Of a stretch of DNA of 64,000 nucleotides, positions 19,081-28,749 are shown piece by piece (within the stretch, counting starts at the first letter, position 1; each line of letters begins with the position of its first letter). The translations under genes were made by a program, and so were the position numbers. The notes under the pieces are model-generated. The model saw only the letters and a list, made by a program, of their open reading frames with translations, was not told the DNA's origin and made no database searches. Source of the stretch: Bacteroidales bacterium KA00251 (GTDB lineage Bacteria > Bacteroidota > Bacteroidia > Bacteroidales > Porphyromonadaceae); assembly GCA_001552775.1 (NCBI GenBank), contig KQ959279.1, positions 1 to 64,000 of the forward strand, in the 5' to 3' direction.

Positions 19081-19782
19081 ATGAAACACCTAAGACTTTG
19101 GTTTCTCTTTCTAGGGATACTTACTAGCTTTACGTCCTTTTCTTATGCTCAAGAAATAGGTCTACTTGCTCCGCCATCCCGCAATGATCCAGCCCTATAC
19201 TTGGGAGGAACTCTTGGAGGGAATAGTAGCTTCATATTTGCCAATCCATCTTTTCAGCAGATTCCACATTGGGGCGGAACTCTTGGAGTCACTGTACATC
19301 TAGAAAACAGCCGTTATACAGGCATACATGCCTCTTTACTTTATACATTGAGAGGATGGAGTGAGTATAGACCTGCCGTTGGAGAGAACGCTATCTCAAT
19401 GCAGTTCAGTCGCTATATTCATTATATAGAACTTCCTATACAGACGCATCTATATTATCCTTTTGGGGGCTTTCGTATAGGGATAAAGCTTGGTCCTCAA
19501 ATTGGTATCATGTTAGGGCACCAAGGTAGAGCGATAGACACAGAGCGCTTTGAAGAAACTGACCAACTACGCCACACAGCTCCTCTTATTGGCAAGTTTG
19601 CTTGGGGAATTAGTGGTGGTCCCTCCCTATCAATAGATTTCAAAAGGCACCGTATCGCATTAGATGCTCTTTTCTATATGGGATTCAACGATCTTATTTC
19701 CACTAAGATAAGCGACTACTATAGTCGCTTTGGTGAGATGATGATCGCAGTAAACCTATCCTATCTCTTTCGTCTATATTAA
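19081..19782 (+). CDS. Outer-membrane beta-barrel protein (PorT-like fold)
   Basis: 233 residues. The signal peptide LWFLFLGILTSFTSF ends near SYA-Q. The rest is a compact series of amphipathic strands typical of Bacteroidetes 8-stranded barrels (GVTVHLENSRYTGIHASLLY, YIELPIQTHLYYPF, FRIGIKLGPQIGIMLG) ending in the aromatic SYLFRLY. The pattern YIELP followed by GPQIG is shared with the PorT/outer membrane beta-barrel families; I do not claim it is the type IX secretion protein PorT. It starts 1 bp after the LysM gene, so the two are translationally coupled and may act together. Confidence 0.7.
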   Translation: MKHLRLWFLFLGILTSFTSFSYAQEIGLLAPPSRNDPALYLGGTLGGNSSFIFANPSFQQIPHWGGTLGVTVHLENSRYTGIHASLLYTLRGWSEYRPAVGENAISMQFSRYIHYIELPIQTHLYYPFGGFRIGIKLGPQIGIMLGHQGRAIDTERFEETDQLRHTAPLIGKFAWGISGGPSLSIDFKRHRIALDALFYMGFNDLISTKISDYYSRFGEMMIAVNLSYLFRLY

Positions 19783-19855
19783 AAGCGAACTTGGTTGTAG
19801 CAACCTCCTTTTCTTGGATTTCTAGCAAGGTTTATTCGTCTTTTTCTTGATGATC

Positions 19856-19886
19856 TTGGTAGATTCACAACAAAATAGTAACTTTG
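19856..19886 (+). promoter_or_regulatory. Promoter of tRNA-Leu
   Basis: TTG at 19856-19858, a 20-nt spacer and TAACTTTG at 19879-19886. The predicted start is only a few bases before the mature tRNA 5' end at 19899. Confidence 0.65.
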
Positions 19887-19898
19887 CAGAGCGTCAAA

Positions 19899-19985
19899 GC
19901 CCAGATGGCGGAATTGGTAGACGCGTCGGTCTCAAACACCGATGGGGTAACACTCGTGCCGGTTCGATCCCGGCTCTGGGCACCA
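19899..19985 (+). tRNA. tRNA-Leu (CAA)
   Basis: An 87-nt class II tRNA with a long variable arm. The acceptor GCCCAGA pairs with TCTGGGC, the anticodon loop is CTCAAAC with anticodon CAA, and the T-loop contains GTTCGATCC. The 3' CCA is encoded (19983-19985). Confidence 0.97.
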
Positions 19986-19992
19986 AGTAAAA

Positions 19993-20026
19993 GGGGTAAG
20001 TACAGCGTTGTGCTTACCTCTTTTTT
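19993..20026 (+). terminator. Terminator after tRNA-Leu
   Basis: GGGGTAAGTACAGC and GTGCTTACCTC form an imperfect stem followed by six or more T. Confidence 0.8.
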
Positions 20027-20377
20027 CATTGCACAAATCTTTATCCCCATATACTCTGGAATAACAAAAGCATGGCTCTTGTTAGTTTCTCTACTCAAAG
20101 GCAATTCATCCTATACTAGTATTAACCTGTAATAACAGAATCATATTTTTTGTTGGGTCCGCACGTGTCTTAAAAAGGTCATTGCTTAACATCTAGCTGT
20201 CGTCAAGCCTTACCCTCTAGACACAAGAGGGATGGCAGATCTACTTCCATAGTATAAATACAAACTAGACTTATTGCGACAAAATGACAGAATTTAGTCT
20301 ATATCTCCAGTCATTTATGCAAAACTCCGAGTTGGTATTCTTTTTGCTCTTAGTAGAGAAAAAAAGATACTAATTAT
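20027..20377. other. Intergenic stretch upstream of clpB
   Basis: No gene, repeat or convincing TAnnTTTG promoter is seen in these 351 bp. In particular, no frame encodes a ClpB N-terminal domain that could have been split from the downstream gene. Confidence 0.6.
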
Positions 20378-22546
20378 ATGATGCAAAACCAACAACCCAA
20401 TAACCAAGAGCAGGAAAAAGCCCTCGAGCAGTTTGCAATCAATCTTTGCAAAGCCTCCTCTGATGGCAAAATAGATCCTGTAATAGGACGCGACGAAGAA
20501 ATCCGCCGTATACTGCAAATCCTATCACGCCGAACAAAAAATAATCCTATACTCCTAGGTGAACCTGGGGTAGGAAAGACAGCCGTGGTAGAAGGACTTG
20601 CCCATAGAATTATCCGTGGTGACGTCCCTGAAAACCTTCGCAACAAAGAGATTTACTCTCTTGATATGGGGGCTCTTATTGCTGGTGCCATGTATCAAGG
20701 GCAGTTTGAAGACCGTCTAAAAAACGTGGTTAAAGAGGTAAAAGAGTCCAATGGTGAAATTATACTTTTTATTGATGAAATCCACACTCTTGTAGGTGCA
20801 GGAAAGACACAAGGTGCTATGGATGCGGCAAACATCCTTAAGCCAGCCTTGAGTCGAGGTGAGATAAGAGTAATTGGAGCGACTACTCTTGAGGAGTACC
20901 GCAAGTATTTTGAAACAGACAAAGCTCTTGAAAGGCGCTTTCAAACGGTACTAATCGATGAGCCGGATGAAGAAGCCTCAATATCTATCCTCCGTGGCTT
21001 AAAGGAACGCTACGAAAATCATCACAAGGTGCGTATTCTTGACGAAGCCATTATTAGTGCTGTGGAGCTATCCACACGCTATATTAGCGATCGTTTTCTA
21101 CCTGACAAGGCCATAGATCTAATGGATGAAGCTGCGGCAAGACTTCGTATTCAAATTGACTCAATGCCTGACGAATTGGACCAAATAAATCGTCAGATCA
21201 TGCAGCTCCAAATTGAGAAAGAAGCAATCAAACGCGAAAAAAATGTAGAAAAAGAGACCAAGCTAACTGAAGAAATTAAGCATCTTAAAAGTGAGCAAGA
21301 AAAACTTACAGCAAGGTGGAAGAAAGAAAAGGCTGTAGTTGACCTCATCCAACAAAAGAAAGTGGAAATAGAACACCTTAACCAAGAAGCAGAAAAAGCC
21401 GAACGGGAAGGAAACTATGGAAAAGTTGCCGAAATACGATATGGGAAAATTACTGCCCTTAATGACGAAATAGCTAAAGAACGAGCCTCTCTTTCCGAGT
21501 TACGTGGCGACAAACCACTTATTAAGGAAGAAGTCTCTTCAGACGACATCGCAGAAGTAGTTGCACGATGGACGGGTATACCTGTCGCTAGAATGCTAAG
21601 AAGCGAAAAAGAACGACTACTTACCCTTGAAGATGAACTCCACAAGCGAGTCGTAGGACAAGATGAAGCTATTACTGCTGTTGCCGATGCCGTAAGAAGA
21701 AGCCGTGCTGGACTACAAGATCCTAAGCGACCAATTGGTAGTTTTATATTTTTAGGAACGACAGGGGTTGGAAAAACTGAATTGGCAAAAGCTCTTGCTG
21801 AAGCACTCTTTGATGATGAGAGTATGATGACTCGTATTGACATGAGCGAATACCAAGACAAGTTTAGTGCTACCCGACTGATTGGTGCGCCTCCTGGATA
21901 TGTTGGCTATGACGAAGGCGGGCAACTCACGGAAGCCATTAGACGTAAGCCTTACTCTGTAGTACTCTTTGACGAAATTGAAAAAGCCCACCCAGATGTG
22001 TTCAATTTGCTGCTACAAGTCTTAGACGATGGTCGACTTACAGACAACAAAGGGCACGTAGTCAACTTTAAAAATACGATTATAATTATGACCTCCAACC
22101 TAGGAAGTGAGCTTATCAGAGAGAAATTCTCACACCTCACCAAGGAGAATAAAGAGGAGATCATAGCTACCACAAATGAGGCTGTAATGCAATTGTTGAA
22201 GAAGACGATCCGACCTGAAGTTCTCAACCGTATAGACGACATCATTGTCTTAAAACCTCTTACCGAAGAGCAAATTGGAGAAATTGTAAGAATCCAGCTG
22301 ACTATCATTGCCAAGCGTCTCCACAAAAATGGAATTACACTGAAGTGGACAGACCGTGCAGTTGATCTCCTCATGAAGAGAGGATACAGCCCTGAGTATG
22401 GAGCTCGCGCTCTAAAGCGTGTCTTGCAGCGAGATCTGCTCAATGAACTTTCAAAAGCGATTTTGGGAGATACCATCGACAATTCTCTGCCCATAGAAGT
22501 GGACACTGACAATAGTGGTAACATCGTATTTCATAACAAAGCGTAA
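20378..22546 (+). CDS. clpB: ClpB-type disaggregase lacking the N-terminal domain
   Basis: 722 residues, against about 860 for standard ClpB. It begins directly at the first AAA+ domain (DPVIGRDEEIRRI at residue 33), with Walker A GEPGVGKT at 61-68 and Walker B ILFIDEIHTL. A full-length coiled-coil middle domain (about 260-380) identifies ClpB rather than ClpA or ClpC. The second AAA+ domain has Walker A TTGVGKTELAKAL near 460, GAPPGYVGYDEGG and VLFDEIEKAHPDV. With DnaK it would resolve aggregates; the N-domain normally helps engage casein-like substrates and is absent here. ATGs at 20378 and 20381 are both possible starts. It has its own terminator. Confidence 0.93.
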   Translation: MMQNQQPNNQEQEKALEQFAINLCKASSDGKIDPVIGRDEEIRRILQILSRRTKNNPILLGEPGVGKTAVVEGLAHRIIRGDVPENLRNKEIYSLDMGALIAGAMYQGQFEDRLKNVVKEVKESNGEIILFIDEIHTLVGAGKTQGAMDAANILKPALSRGEIRVIGATTLEEYRKYFETDKALERRFQTVLIDEPDEEASISILRGLKERYENHHKVRILDEAIISAVELSTRYISDRFLPDKAIDLMDEAAARLRIQIDSMPDELDQINRQIMQLQIEKEAIKREKNVEKETKLTEEIKHLKSEQEKLTARWKKEKAVVDLIQQKKVEIEHLNQEAEKAEREGNYGKVAEIRYGKITALNDEIAKERASLSELRGDKPLIKEEVSSDDIAEVVARWTGIPVARMLRSEKERLLTLEDELHKRVVGQDEAITAVADAVRRSRAGLQDPKRPIGSFIFLGTTGVGKTELAKALAEALFDDESMMTRIDMSEYQDKFSATRLIGAPPGYVGYDEGGQLTEAIRRKPYSVVLFDEIEKAHPDVFNLLLQVLDDGRLTDNKGHVVNFKNTIIIMTSNLGSELIREKFSHLTKENKEEIIATTNEAVMQLLKKTIRPEVLNRIDDIIVLKPLTEEQIGEIVRIQLTIIAKRLHKNGITLKWTDRAVDLLMKRGYSPEYGARALKRVLQRDLLNELSKAILGDTIDNSLPIEVDTDNSGNIVFHNKA

Positions 22547-22595
22547 AGACGCAATGTCCAACTTCTAGTCGCTATAGAAGTTTATCCTCGTACAC

Positions 22596-22635
22596 AAGGT
22601 CTGGAGACTCTTTTGAATCTTCAGACCTTTTTTTT
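22596..22635 (+). terminator. Terminator after clpB
   Basis: AAGGTCTGGAGA pairs with TCTTCAGACCTT (one G-U pair), followed by a run of T. Confidence 0.9.
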
Positions 22636-22799
22636 CGTTATAAACTTTCTTGGAAATATTCCCCAAAGATATAGCAAGAACTTCTTTTGTAAGAGAAACT
22701 CTACTTTAGTTGGTATGCTTAAAGTAGGCTAAGCATGTAATCTTTACTAGAGGATTATTGCTGTCTCCAGTATAGCCATTACATCCTAGAGCTTTTGCT

Positions 22800-22807
22800 T
22801 ACCTTTG
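22800..22807 (+). promoter_or_regulatory. -7 box (TACCTTTG) upstream of sppA
   Basis: An exact match to the commonest Bacteroidetes -7 box, 196 bp before the sppA ATG. Within the 457-bp clpB-sppA gap only this box and the clpB terminator are recognisable. Confidence 0.55.
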
Positions 22808-23003
22808 CAGTGAGGGGTAAAGAATTCATGCCGCACCTAGCAAAATTATTGCTCTATAGTGTCAATAATAGTGCATCATAAAAGTAAAAGAATATATAGC
22901 CCTAGCCACTTGAGCTACCAGCTTATTACACATACGGCTACCCTACCTTACCCACAAAAAAGAGAATTACGCAACATTGACTAAGCAAACATCACGATCT
23001 GTC

Positions 23004-24785
23004 ATGAAAAACTTCTGGTCATCCTTTTTAGCCGCACTACTTGCCTTCGTTTTAGGATCTATTATTACACAGTGCATCGCTCTATTTGCATTCATTGGCT
23101 TTATGGCCATGGCTATTTCCCCTTCCTCTAATTCGCAGGTAACTTCCCAAATACCAGATGAAAGCATTTTAAAGCTAGAGATTGGGAACCTACCAGAAAA
23201 AAGACAAGACCTACAATTGGATTTTTACAAAAAATCCTCTTCATCTCCAACACTTACAGATATTTTGAGAGCCATAGAAAGAGCCAAGAAAGATAGTCGT
23301 ATAGAAGGGATATACATCCATAGTCCTCTTCCTCTTATTGGTATGGCTTCACTTCTAGAAATCAGAGAAGCCATTGAAGATTTCAAAACTTCTGGTAAAT
23401 GGGTTGTATCCTATGCCGACCAATATTCTCAAACAGGATATTATCTTTCCTCCGTAGCAGATGAGCTATACCTAAACCCACAGGGTATGATTGAACTAAA
23501 AGGGCTTTCCACAGCCTCTCTTTTTTACCGCAAAGCACTAGAAAAGATTGGGGTAGAGGTGACTGTCCTCAAAGTTGGAACCTATAAAGGAGCCGTTGAG
23601 CCTTTCCTTCTTGACCAATTTAGCGAAGCAAATAAAGAGCAAATTCAATCTTACATGCAGGGATTGTGGGGTGAGATCTCCAACAAGGTGAGCGGAAGTC
23701 GTGGCATAGCTCTTGATTCTCTTGAATCAATTGTCAATCGCGGTCCTCTCTTCTTCGCTCCTGAAGAATATAAAACACTCTCCCTTGCCGACGACCTACT
23801 GTACGAGAGAGAGGTAATAAACAATCTCAAAGAAAAGGTTGGCCTTGATGAAAAGGACGAACTAGACTTTGTTTCCCCGATGCAGCTACTCAGTACACCG
23901 AGCAAGACGAAAGCAACTAATGGTACGGTAGCCGTATGCTATGCCGAGGGGGTAATCAACAGCTCAGAGGCTAACTCCCCTTTCGCCAAGAATGTAATTA
24001 CAGAGCAACTGGCTACGGAACTGATCAACTACGCCAATAACGATGATATTGATGCCGTAGTCTTGCGTGTCAACTCACCAGGGGGAAGTGCTTTTATTTC
24101 GGACCAGATCTGGGATGCAGTAAAATTCCTTCGCACAAAAAAGCCTCTTGTAGTATCTATGGGAGACTATGCTGCTAGTGGTGGCTACTACATAAGCTGT
24201 GCTGCAGACTATATCGTAGCTGAACCAGTAACGATAACTGGCTCCATAGGTATTTATGGCATGATCCCCAACCTCTCTAGGCTGGCTGACAAGGTCGACT
24301 TGAGGCAAGATGTTGTAAAAACGCACCAGTATGCCGATGCTCTCTCTTCCATTTTCCGCTCAATGACCCCTGATGAAAAAGAAAGGATGCAAGCCTATAT
24401 TGAACGTGGATACGATACCTTTATCAGTCGCGTAGCCGAGGGACGAAAAATGACTAAAGCACAAGTAGACTCAGTAGGACAAGGACGTGTATGGACGGGG
24501 AAGCAAGCTTTGGAGAAAAATCTCGTAGACGAATTGGGTGGCTTACAGGTCGCTATTAAGAAAGCTGCATCACTGGCCAACCTCGATTCCAACTACCGCA
24601 TTATGTACGTGAATCGCGAGTCAATTAACCTCCAAAACTTCTACAACCTTTTCCTCAACAACATGAGTGAAAAGCTAATGCTTCGTCTACTCACACCCGA
24701 AGAATTAGAGTCACTCAAAGAGACTCGCAACCTCAGAAGCCTTGAAGGTGCACAGGCTTTACTCCCTTACGAGATAGAATTGTAA
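23004..24785 (+). CDS. sppA: Signal peptide peptidase SppA, 67K type
   Basis: 593 residues from the ATG at 23004; an in-frame TTG nine codons earlier would put charged residues ahead of the membrane anchor and is not preferred. A single N-terminal membrane segment (FLAALLAFVLGSIITQCIALF) is followed by tandem crotonase-like halves. The catalytic Lys is in LKVGTYKGAVEPF in the first half and the nucleophilic Ser in GDYAASGGYYISC in the second half, the arrangement known from E. coli SppA. It degrades leftover signal peptides in the membrane. It is followed by lpxK and thiL in the same direction. Confidence 0.95.
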   Translation: MKNFWSSFLAALLAFVLGSIITQCIALFAFIGFMAMAISPSSNSQVTSQIPDESILKLEIGNLPEKRQDLQLDFYKKSSSSPTLTDILRAIERAKKDSRIEGIYIHSPLPLIGMASLLEIREAIEDFKTSGKWVVSYADQYSQTGYYLSSVADELYLNPQGMIELKGLSTASLFYRKALEKIGVEVTVLKVGTYKGAVEPFLLDQFSEANKEQIQSYMQGLWGEISNKVSGSRGIALDSLESIVNRGPLFFAPEEYKTLSLADDLLYEREVINNLKEKVGLDEKDELDFVSPMQLLSTPSKTKATNGTVAVCYAEGVINSSEANSPFAKNVITEQLATELINYANNDDIDAVVLRVNSPGGSAFISDQIWDAVKFLRTKKPLVVSMGDYAASGGYYISCAADYIVAEPVTITGSIGIYGMIPNLSRLADKVDLRQDVVKTHQYADALSSIFRSMTPDEKERMQAYIERGYDTFISRVAEGRKMTKAQVDSVGQGRVWTGKQALEKNLVDELGGLQVAIKKAASLANLDSNYRIMYVNRESINLQNFYNLFLNNMSEKLMLRLLTPEELESLKETRNLRSLEGAQALLPYEIEL

Positions 24786-24846
24786 CAATAAGGTACCTAT
24801 AGCTCATAATAAGCCTATAGCTACTACCCAAGGAGTAAGCTAAGAC

Positions 24847-25956
24847 ATGCCCCAATTTGCTCACAAGCGCTACCCTCTTCTAGCTCCCCTCTCTCTTTTC
24901 TATGGGATGGGGAGCTGGATATACAACAAATTGTACGACAAGGGCATTCTCAAAAGCTATTTTTCTTCAATCCCAACAATATGTGTTGGCAACATAGCAG
25001 TAGGTGGCACAGGAAAAACTCCCATGGTAGAGGCTTTAATAGAGCACTTCTCTCCACAGTACAGAATCGCTGTACTCAGTAGGGGATACAAAAGAAGTTC
25101 CCGAGGAATGGTAATAGCAAGCAAAAATGCTACTGCAAAGGAGATTGGAGACGAACCTTACCAAATGCTTCAAAAGTATCCCGATACTTGCTTTGTGTTA
25201 TCTGCTAATCGCAAAAAGGCACTCCTCTACCTCGAGAGTCTCCCTGAGGGAATTAGGCCCCAGCTTATTCTCCTAGATGATGGATTTCAGCATCGTGCGA
25301 TAAAACCTTTTTTATCCATCGTCCTGACAGCTTTCCATGCTCCCTTTCTTCAAGACAAACTACTGCCGTGGGGTAGATTAAGAGAGCCTATCTCATCACT
25401 ACTTCGCACACATTGTGTCGTGGTGACCAAGTGCCCCTCCTCTCTCTCTATTACAGAGAGGAAAATGATTGCAAGAAAGATTGGTCTTTTTCAGAATCAG
25501 CCTATTTTCTTTTCACACATCCACTACAAAGAGCCTTATCCTCTTTTCTCCACAAAGGAAGGGGTTTATCATCACAGCAATCCCCTGCTTTGTGATACGG
25601 CACGAGTAGCACTACTCGCGGGTACTGCCGATCCTTCTTCTTTCTTTACAAAGGCTCAAGAGTTATATTCTCCGATTGTAGCGATGAAGTCACTACCCGA
25701 CCACTATCAATACAACAAAAAAAACGTTGCTCTAATTGAGCACTTTTTTGAAGAAAGCAAAGCCAATATACTCCTAACTACAGAAAAAGATGCCTCCAAG
25801 TTGGTTGCTCTCAAGCATGAGCTTTCATCTTCTCTCTGCGAGGGTATCTATTGCCTTCCCATAAGTGTATCCTTTTTCAACCACAAAGGATCCCAATTCT
25901 TTCCTTTTGTGGAGGAAGCTTTGCAAAAATATCCACAACCTTGCAACACGCTATAA
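24847..25956 (+). CDS. lpxK: Tetraacyldisaccharide 4'-kinase
   Basis: 369 residues. It phosphorylates the 4' position of the lipid A precursor at the inner membrane. The P-loop is in VGNIAVGGTGKTPMVEAL, and LSRGYKR, GDEPYQML, LLDDGFQHR and the C-terminal TTEKDASKL are the family landmarks. Its presence shows that the organism makes lipid A. It lies 61 bp after sppA and 27 bp before thiL. Confidence 0.95.
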   Translation: MPQFAHKRYPLLAPLSLFYGMGSWIYNKLYDKGILKSYFSSIPTICVGNIAVGGTGKTPMVEALIEHFSPQYRIAVLSRGYKRSSRGMVIASKNATAKEIGDEPYQMLQKYPDTCFVLSANRKKALLYLESLPEGIRPQLILLDDGFQHRAIKPFLSIVLTAFHAPFLQDKLLPWGRLREPISSLLRTHCVVVTKCPSSLSITERKMIARKIGLFQNQPIFFSHIHYKEPYPLFSTKEGVYHHSNPLLCDTARVALLAGTADPSSFFTKAQELYSPIVAMKSLPDHYQYNKKNVALIEHFFEESKANILLTTEKDASKLVALKHELSSSLCEGIYCLPISVSFFNHKGSQFFPFVEEALQKYPQPCNTL

Positions 25957-25983
25957 TTGTAAATACCTACCACTTTTCACTAT

Positions 25984-27036
25984 ATGCCTACACCTCTTTC
26001 TGACTTTGGAGAGTTTGCTCTCATTGACCATCTACACAAAGACTATAAAACTAAGAATGCTTCAACTTTGCTGGGTATAGGAGACGATGCAGCAGTACTA
26101 AAGTCTCTACCCTCCAACGAAGTAGAGCTTGTGACTACCGACCTACTTCTTGAAGGCATCCACTTTGACCTTACCTATACACCGCTCAAACATTTAGGTT
26201 ACAAAGCAATAGCTGTAAATCTATCCGACATTTATGCCATGAACGGCACTCCACAGCAGGTTACAGTATCGCTAGGAATTTCCTCAAAATTTAGTGTAGA
26301 GCAAATTGAAGAGTTGTACCAAGGGATCTATCTTGCCTGCGACAGATACCATGTAGATCTTGTTGGAGGAGATACCTCAGCATCGCTCAATGGCCTAATG
26401 ATCAGCATTACTTGTCTTGGACATACGCCTCACGATAAGGTAGTCTATCGCTCAGGTGCTAAGGTCAACGACCTTATCTGCGTGTCTGGTAATCTTGGAG
26501 CAGCTTACATGGGACTCATGCTACTAGAACGGGAGAAAAAAGTCTTTTTAGAGACAAATAGTCCCTACTTTGAGCCCAGTTTCAAGGGAAAAGAATACAT
26601 CATTGAACGGCAGCTTAAACCTGAACCTCGTGCCGATATAATACAGAGTCTCGCCAATGCTGGAATGCAACCTACCTCTATGATGGATATCTCTGACGGA
26701 CTCTCTAGTGAATTACTCCACATCGCCAAAAGTAGCCAGGTAGGGATCGCCGTATACGAAGATCGTCTCCCCATAGACCATGAGACTCTTGCAATGGCTG
26801 AAGAACTCAACCTTAACCCTCTCACAGTAGCACTCAATGGAGGAGAAGACTATGAACTGCTCCTCACTCTTCCTCTAGAGGATTTCGACCGAATTCCACA
26901 AATTCAAGATCTCCATATTATAGGAAAAGTAACAACAAAGGAAGAAGGCAATCTTATCATTACCTCCTCCGACAGTGCCATAGAACTTGTAGCACAAGGC
27001 TGGAATGCCGCCTCTGCACTTAAAGCCCAACAATAA
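25984..27036 (+). CDS. thiL: Thiamine-monophosphate kinase
   Basis: 350 residues. It phosphorylates thiamine monophosphate to thiamine diphosphate, the cofactor needed by KorB at 7695. Features include an N-terminal FGEFALIDHL, LGIGDDAAVL, the metal-binding NLSDIYAMNG, VGGDTSAS, MMDISDGLSSEL and NGGEDYELLLT near the C-terminus. It overlaps nothing and is 9 bp before the transporter permease gene. Confidence 0.95.
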   Translation: MPTPLSDFGEFALIDHLHKDYKTKNASTLLGIGDDAAVLKSLPSNEVELVTTDLLLEGIHFDLTYTPLKHLGYKAIAVNLSDIYAMNGTPQQVTVSLGISSKFSVEQIEELYQGIYLACDRYHVDLVGGDTSASLNGLMISITCLGHTPHDKVVYRSGAKVNDLICVSGNLGAAYMGLMLLEREKKVFLETNSPYFEPSFKGKEYIIERQLKPEPRADIIQSLANAGMQPTSMMDISDGLSSELLHIAKSSQVGIAVYEDRLPIDHETLAMAEELNLNPLTVALNGGEDYELLLTLPLEDFDRIPQIQDLHIIGKVTTKEEGNLIITSSDSAIELVAQGWNAASALKAQQ

Positions 27037-27045
27037 GCACAATCC

Positions 27046-27936
27046 ATGAACGAGAAAAGAATTAAGGTTTTTGGTAAACTGCCACTAAAAAGACACTCTA
27101 CTGACTCGGCTGAAAAAAGGAAAGTCCAAAGAGAAAAAAGACTCATTCGTCGGATAAAGCTACTTAGACGTAGAAGTGAACAACGCGAAGCATACAATAG
27201 ATTCCTAAAAAGCATTGGGGAATACTCGCTACTGATGCAGCAAGTCTTCAAAAAGCCCCAACGTTGGAAAATGTTTTTCCGCCGTTTGCTTGATGAGATT
27301 ATGATACTAGGTGTCAATTCAATCTGGATCGTGCTTATCATCTCCTTTTTTATTGGTACCGTTATTACCATACAGCTGGCTATCAATATGAGTAATCCAC
27401 TCATTCCACGCTTTACAATTGGTTATGCCACGCGTGAGATCGTCTTGCTTGAATTTTCTTCCTCAATCATGTGTCTCATATTAGCTGGTAAAATAGGCTC
27501 AAGCATCGCCTCCGAACTGGGCACTATGAGAGTGACTGAGCAAATAGATGCTCTTGAAGTAATGGGGGTAAATAGTGCTAATTACCTTATTCTACCAAAG
27601 ATTGTAGGTCTTCTTGTTTTTATTCCCGTACTTTCTATTCTCAGTATGGGGATCTCTATTGGGGGGGCGTACTTGGCCACTTTTATCATTCCCAATATGA
27701 CGACCGCTGATTTTGAGTATGGGATGCAACTCTTTTTCAAACCTTACAATATCTTTTACTCTTTGATCAAGAGTGCCGTCTACGCCTTTATAATTACATC
27801 TGGCTCTAGCTACTATGGCTACACAGTGAAGGGTGGTGCTCTAGCAGTAGGAAAAGCGAGTACCAACGCTGTTGTCACGAGTAGCGTGCTGATACTACTT
27901 GCCGATGTACTCCTCACAAACCTATTACTTATCTAG
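27046..27936 (+). CDS. MlaE/YrbE-type ABC transporter permease
   Basis: 296 residues. A strongly basic N-terminal extension of about 55 residues (KRLIRRIKLLRRRSEQRE) precedes a standard MlaE-like core with about five membrane segments. Core motifs are SIWIVLIISFFIGTVITIQ and SELGTMRVTEQIDALEVMG, the MlaE signature coupling helix. With the ATPase 14 bp downstream it forms an MCE-type lipid transporter of the Mla family, expected to handle phospholipid traffic between membranes. No MCE substrate-binding protein gene is adjacent. A G7 tract lies inside the gene at 27661-27667. Confidence 0.9.
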   Translation: MNEKRIKVFGKLPLKRHSTDSAEKRKVQREKRLIRRIKLLRRRSEQREAYNRFLKSIGEYSLLMQQVFKKPQRWKMFFRRLLDEIMILGVNSIWIVLIISFFIGTVITIQLAINMSNPLIPRFTIGYATREIVLLEFSSSIMCLILAGKIGSSIASELGTMRVTEQIDALEVMGVNSANYLILPKIVGLLVFIPVLSILSMGISIGGAYLATFIIPNMTTADFEYGMQLFFKPYNIFYSLIKSAVYAFIITSGSSYYGYTVKGGALAVGKASTNAVVTSSVLILLADVLLTNLLLI

Positions 27937-27950
27937 CAAAACCTGTAATA

Positions 27951-28673
27951 ATGATTGAAGTAAAATCACTCGTCAAGGAGTTTGAAGGGAAACAGGTACT
28001 CCGTGGCCTCAGTACCACCTTTATTGAAGGAAAAACAAACCTTATCATTGGACAAAGCGGAGCAGGGAAAACAGTTTTTCTGAAGTGCCTTATTGGCATG
28101 ATTGAACCCACTTCAGGAGAAATTCTTTTTGATGGAAAAGACCTTGCATCTTTACCTCCTCTTCATTTAAAAAAACTTCGGCTTCAGATGGGAGTACTTT
28201 TCCAAGGATCAGCACTTTTTGACAACATGACGGTGCTTGGCAATGTACTTTTTCCGCTTGAGATGTTTTCCAAAATCTCCAATAGCGACAAGAAAGAGAA
28301 GGCTATGCTCTTGATAAAGAAGGTGGGACTAGAAAAGGCAATCCATAAATACCCCTCTGAAATCAGTGGAGGTATGATGAAGCGCTGTGCTATAGCTCGT
28401 GCCTTGGTCAACGACCCTAAGTACCTATTTTGTGATGAACCCAACAGTGGGCTGGACCCACAAACAGGAGAAATAATTGACAACCTACTCAGCCAATTGA
28501 CTCACGAAAGAAATATCACCACTGTCATCAATACGCATGACATGAATTCAGTGAAAAACATTGGTGAAAAAATCATTTTCCTAGATCGTGGGCAAAAAAA
28601 TTGGGAGGGAAGTTACCAAGAAATCGAAGAAACAGGTACTGCTCGACTTAAGCACTTTATCACCTTCGTTTGA
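27951..28673 (+). CDS. MlaF-type ABC transporter ATPase
   Basis: 240 residues. It has Walker A IGQSGAGKTVFLK, the ABC signature ISGGMMKR, Walker B KYLFCDEPNSGLDP and the switch histidine in INTHDMNSV. The SGGMMKR form is typical of the MlaF/MKL group, which agrees with the adjacent permease. It energises the lipid transporter from the cytosolic side. Confidence 0.92.
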   Translation: MIEVKSLVKEFEGKQVLRGLSTTFIEGKTNLIIGQSGAGKTVFLKCLIGMIEPTSGEILFDGKDLASLPPLHLKKLRLQMGVLFQGSALFDNMTVLGNVLFPLEMFSKISNSDKKEKAMLLIKKVGLEKAIHKYPSEISGGMMKRCAIARALVNDPKYLFCDEPNSGLDPQTGEIIDNLLSQLTHERNITTVINTHDMNSVKNIGEKIIFLDRGQKNWEGSYQEIEETGTARLKHFITFV

Positions 28674-28749
28674 TTTGATCACGCAATATCTTCTCCTTAT
28701 AACAATCCAAGAGAGAAACAAGGGTATATACCTTTATCCAATTCTTTGA

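Noticed and set aside
19865-20132. Open frames on both strands across tRNA-Leu
   Set aside because: They overlap a well-formed tRNA gene and its terminator and carry no protein features.
21952-22524. 190-codon minus-strand frame inside clpB
   Set aside because: The plus-strand ClpB domains are continuous through this region, so this is a codon-bias artefact.
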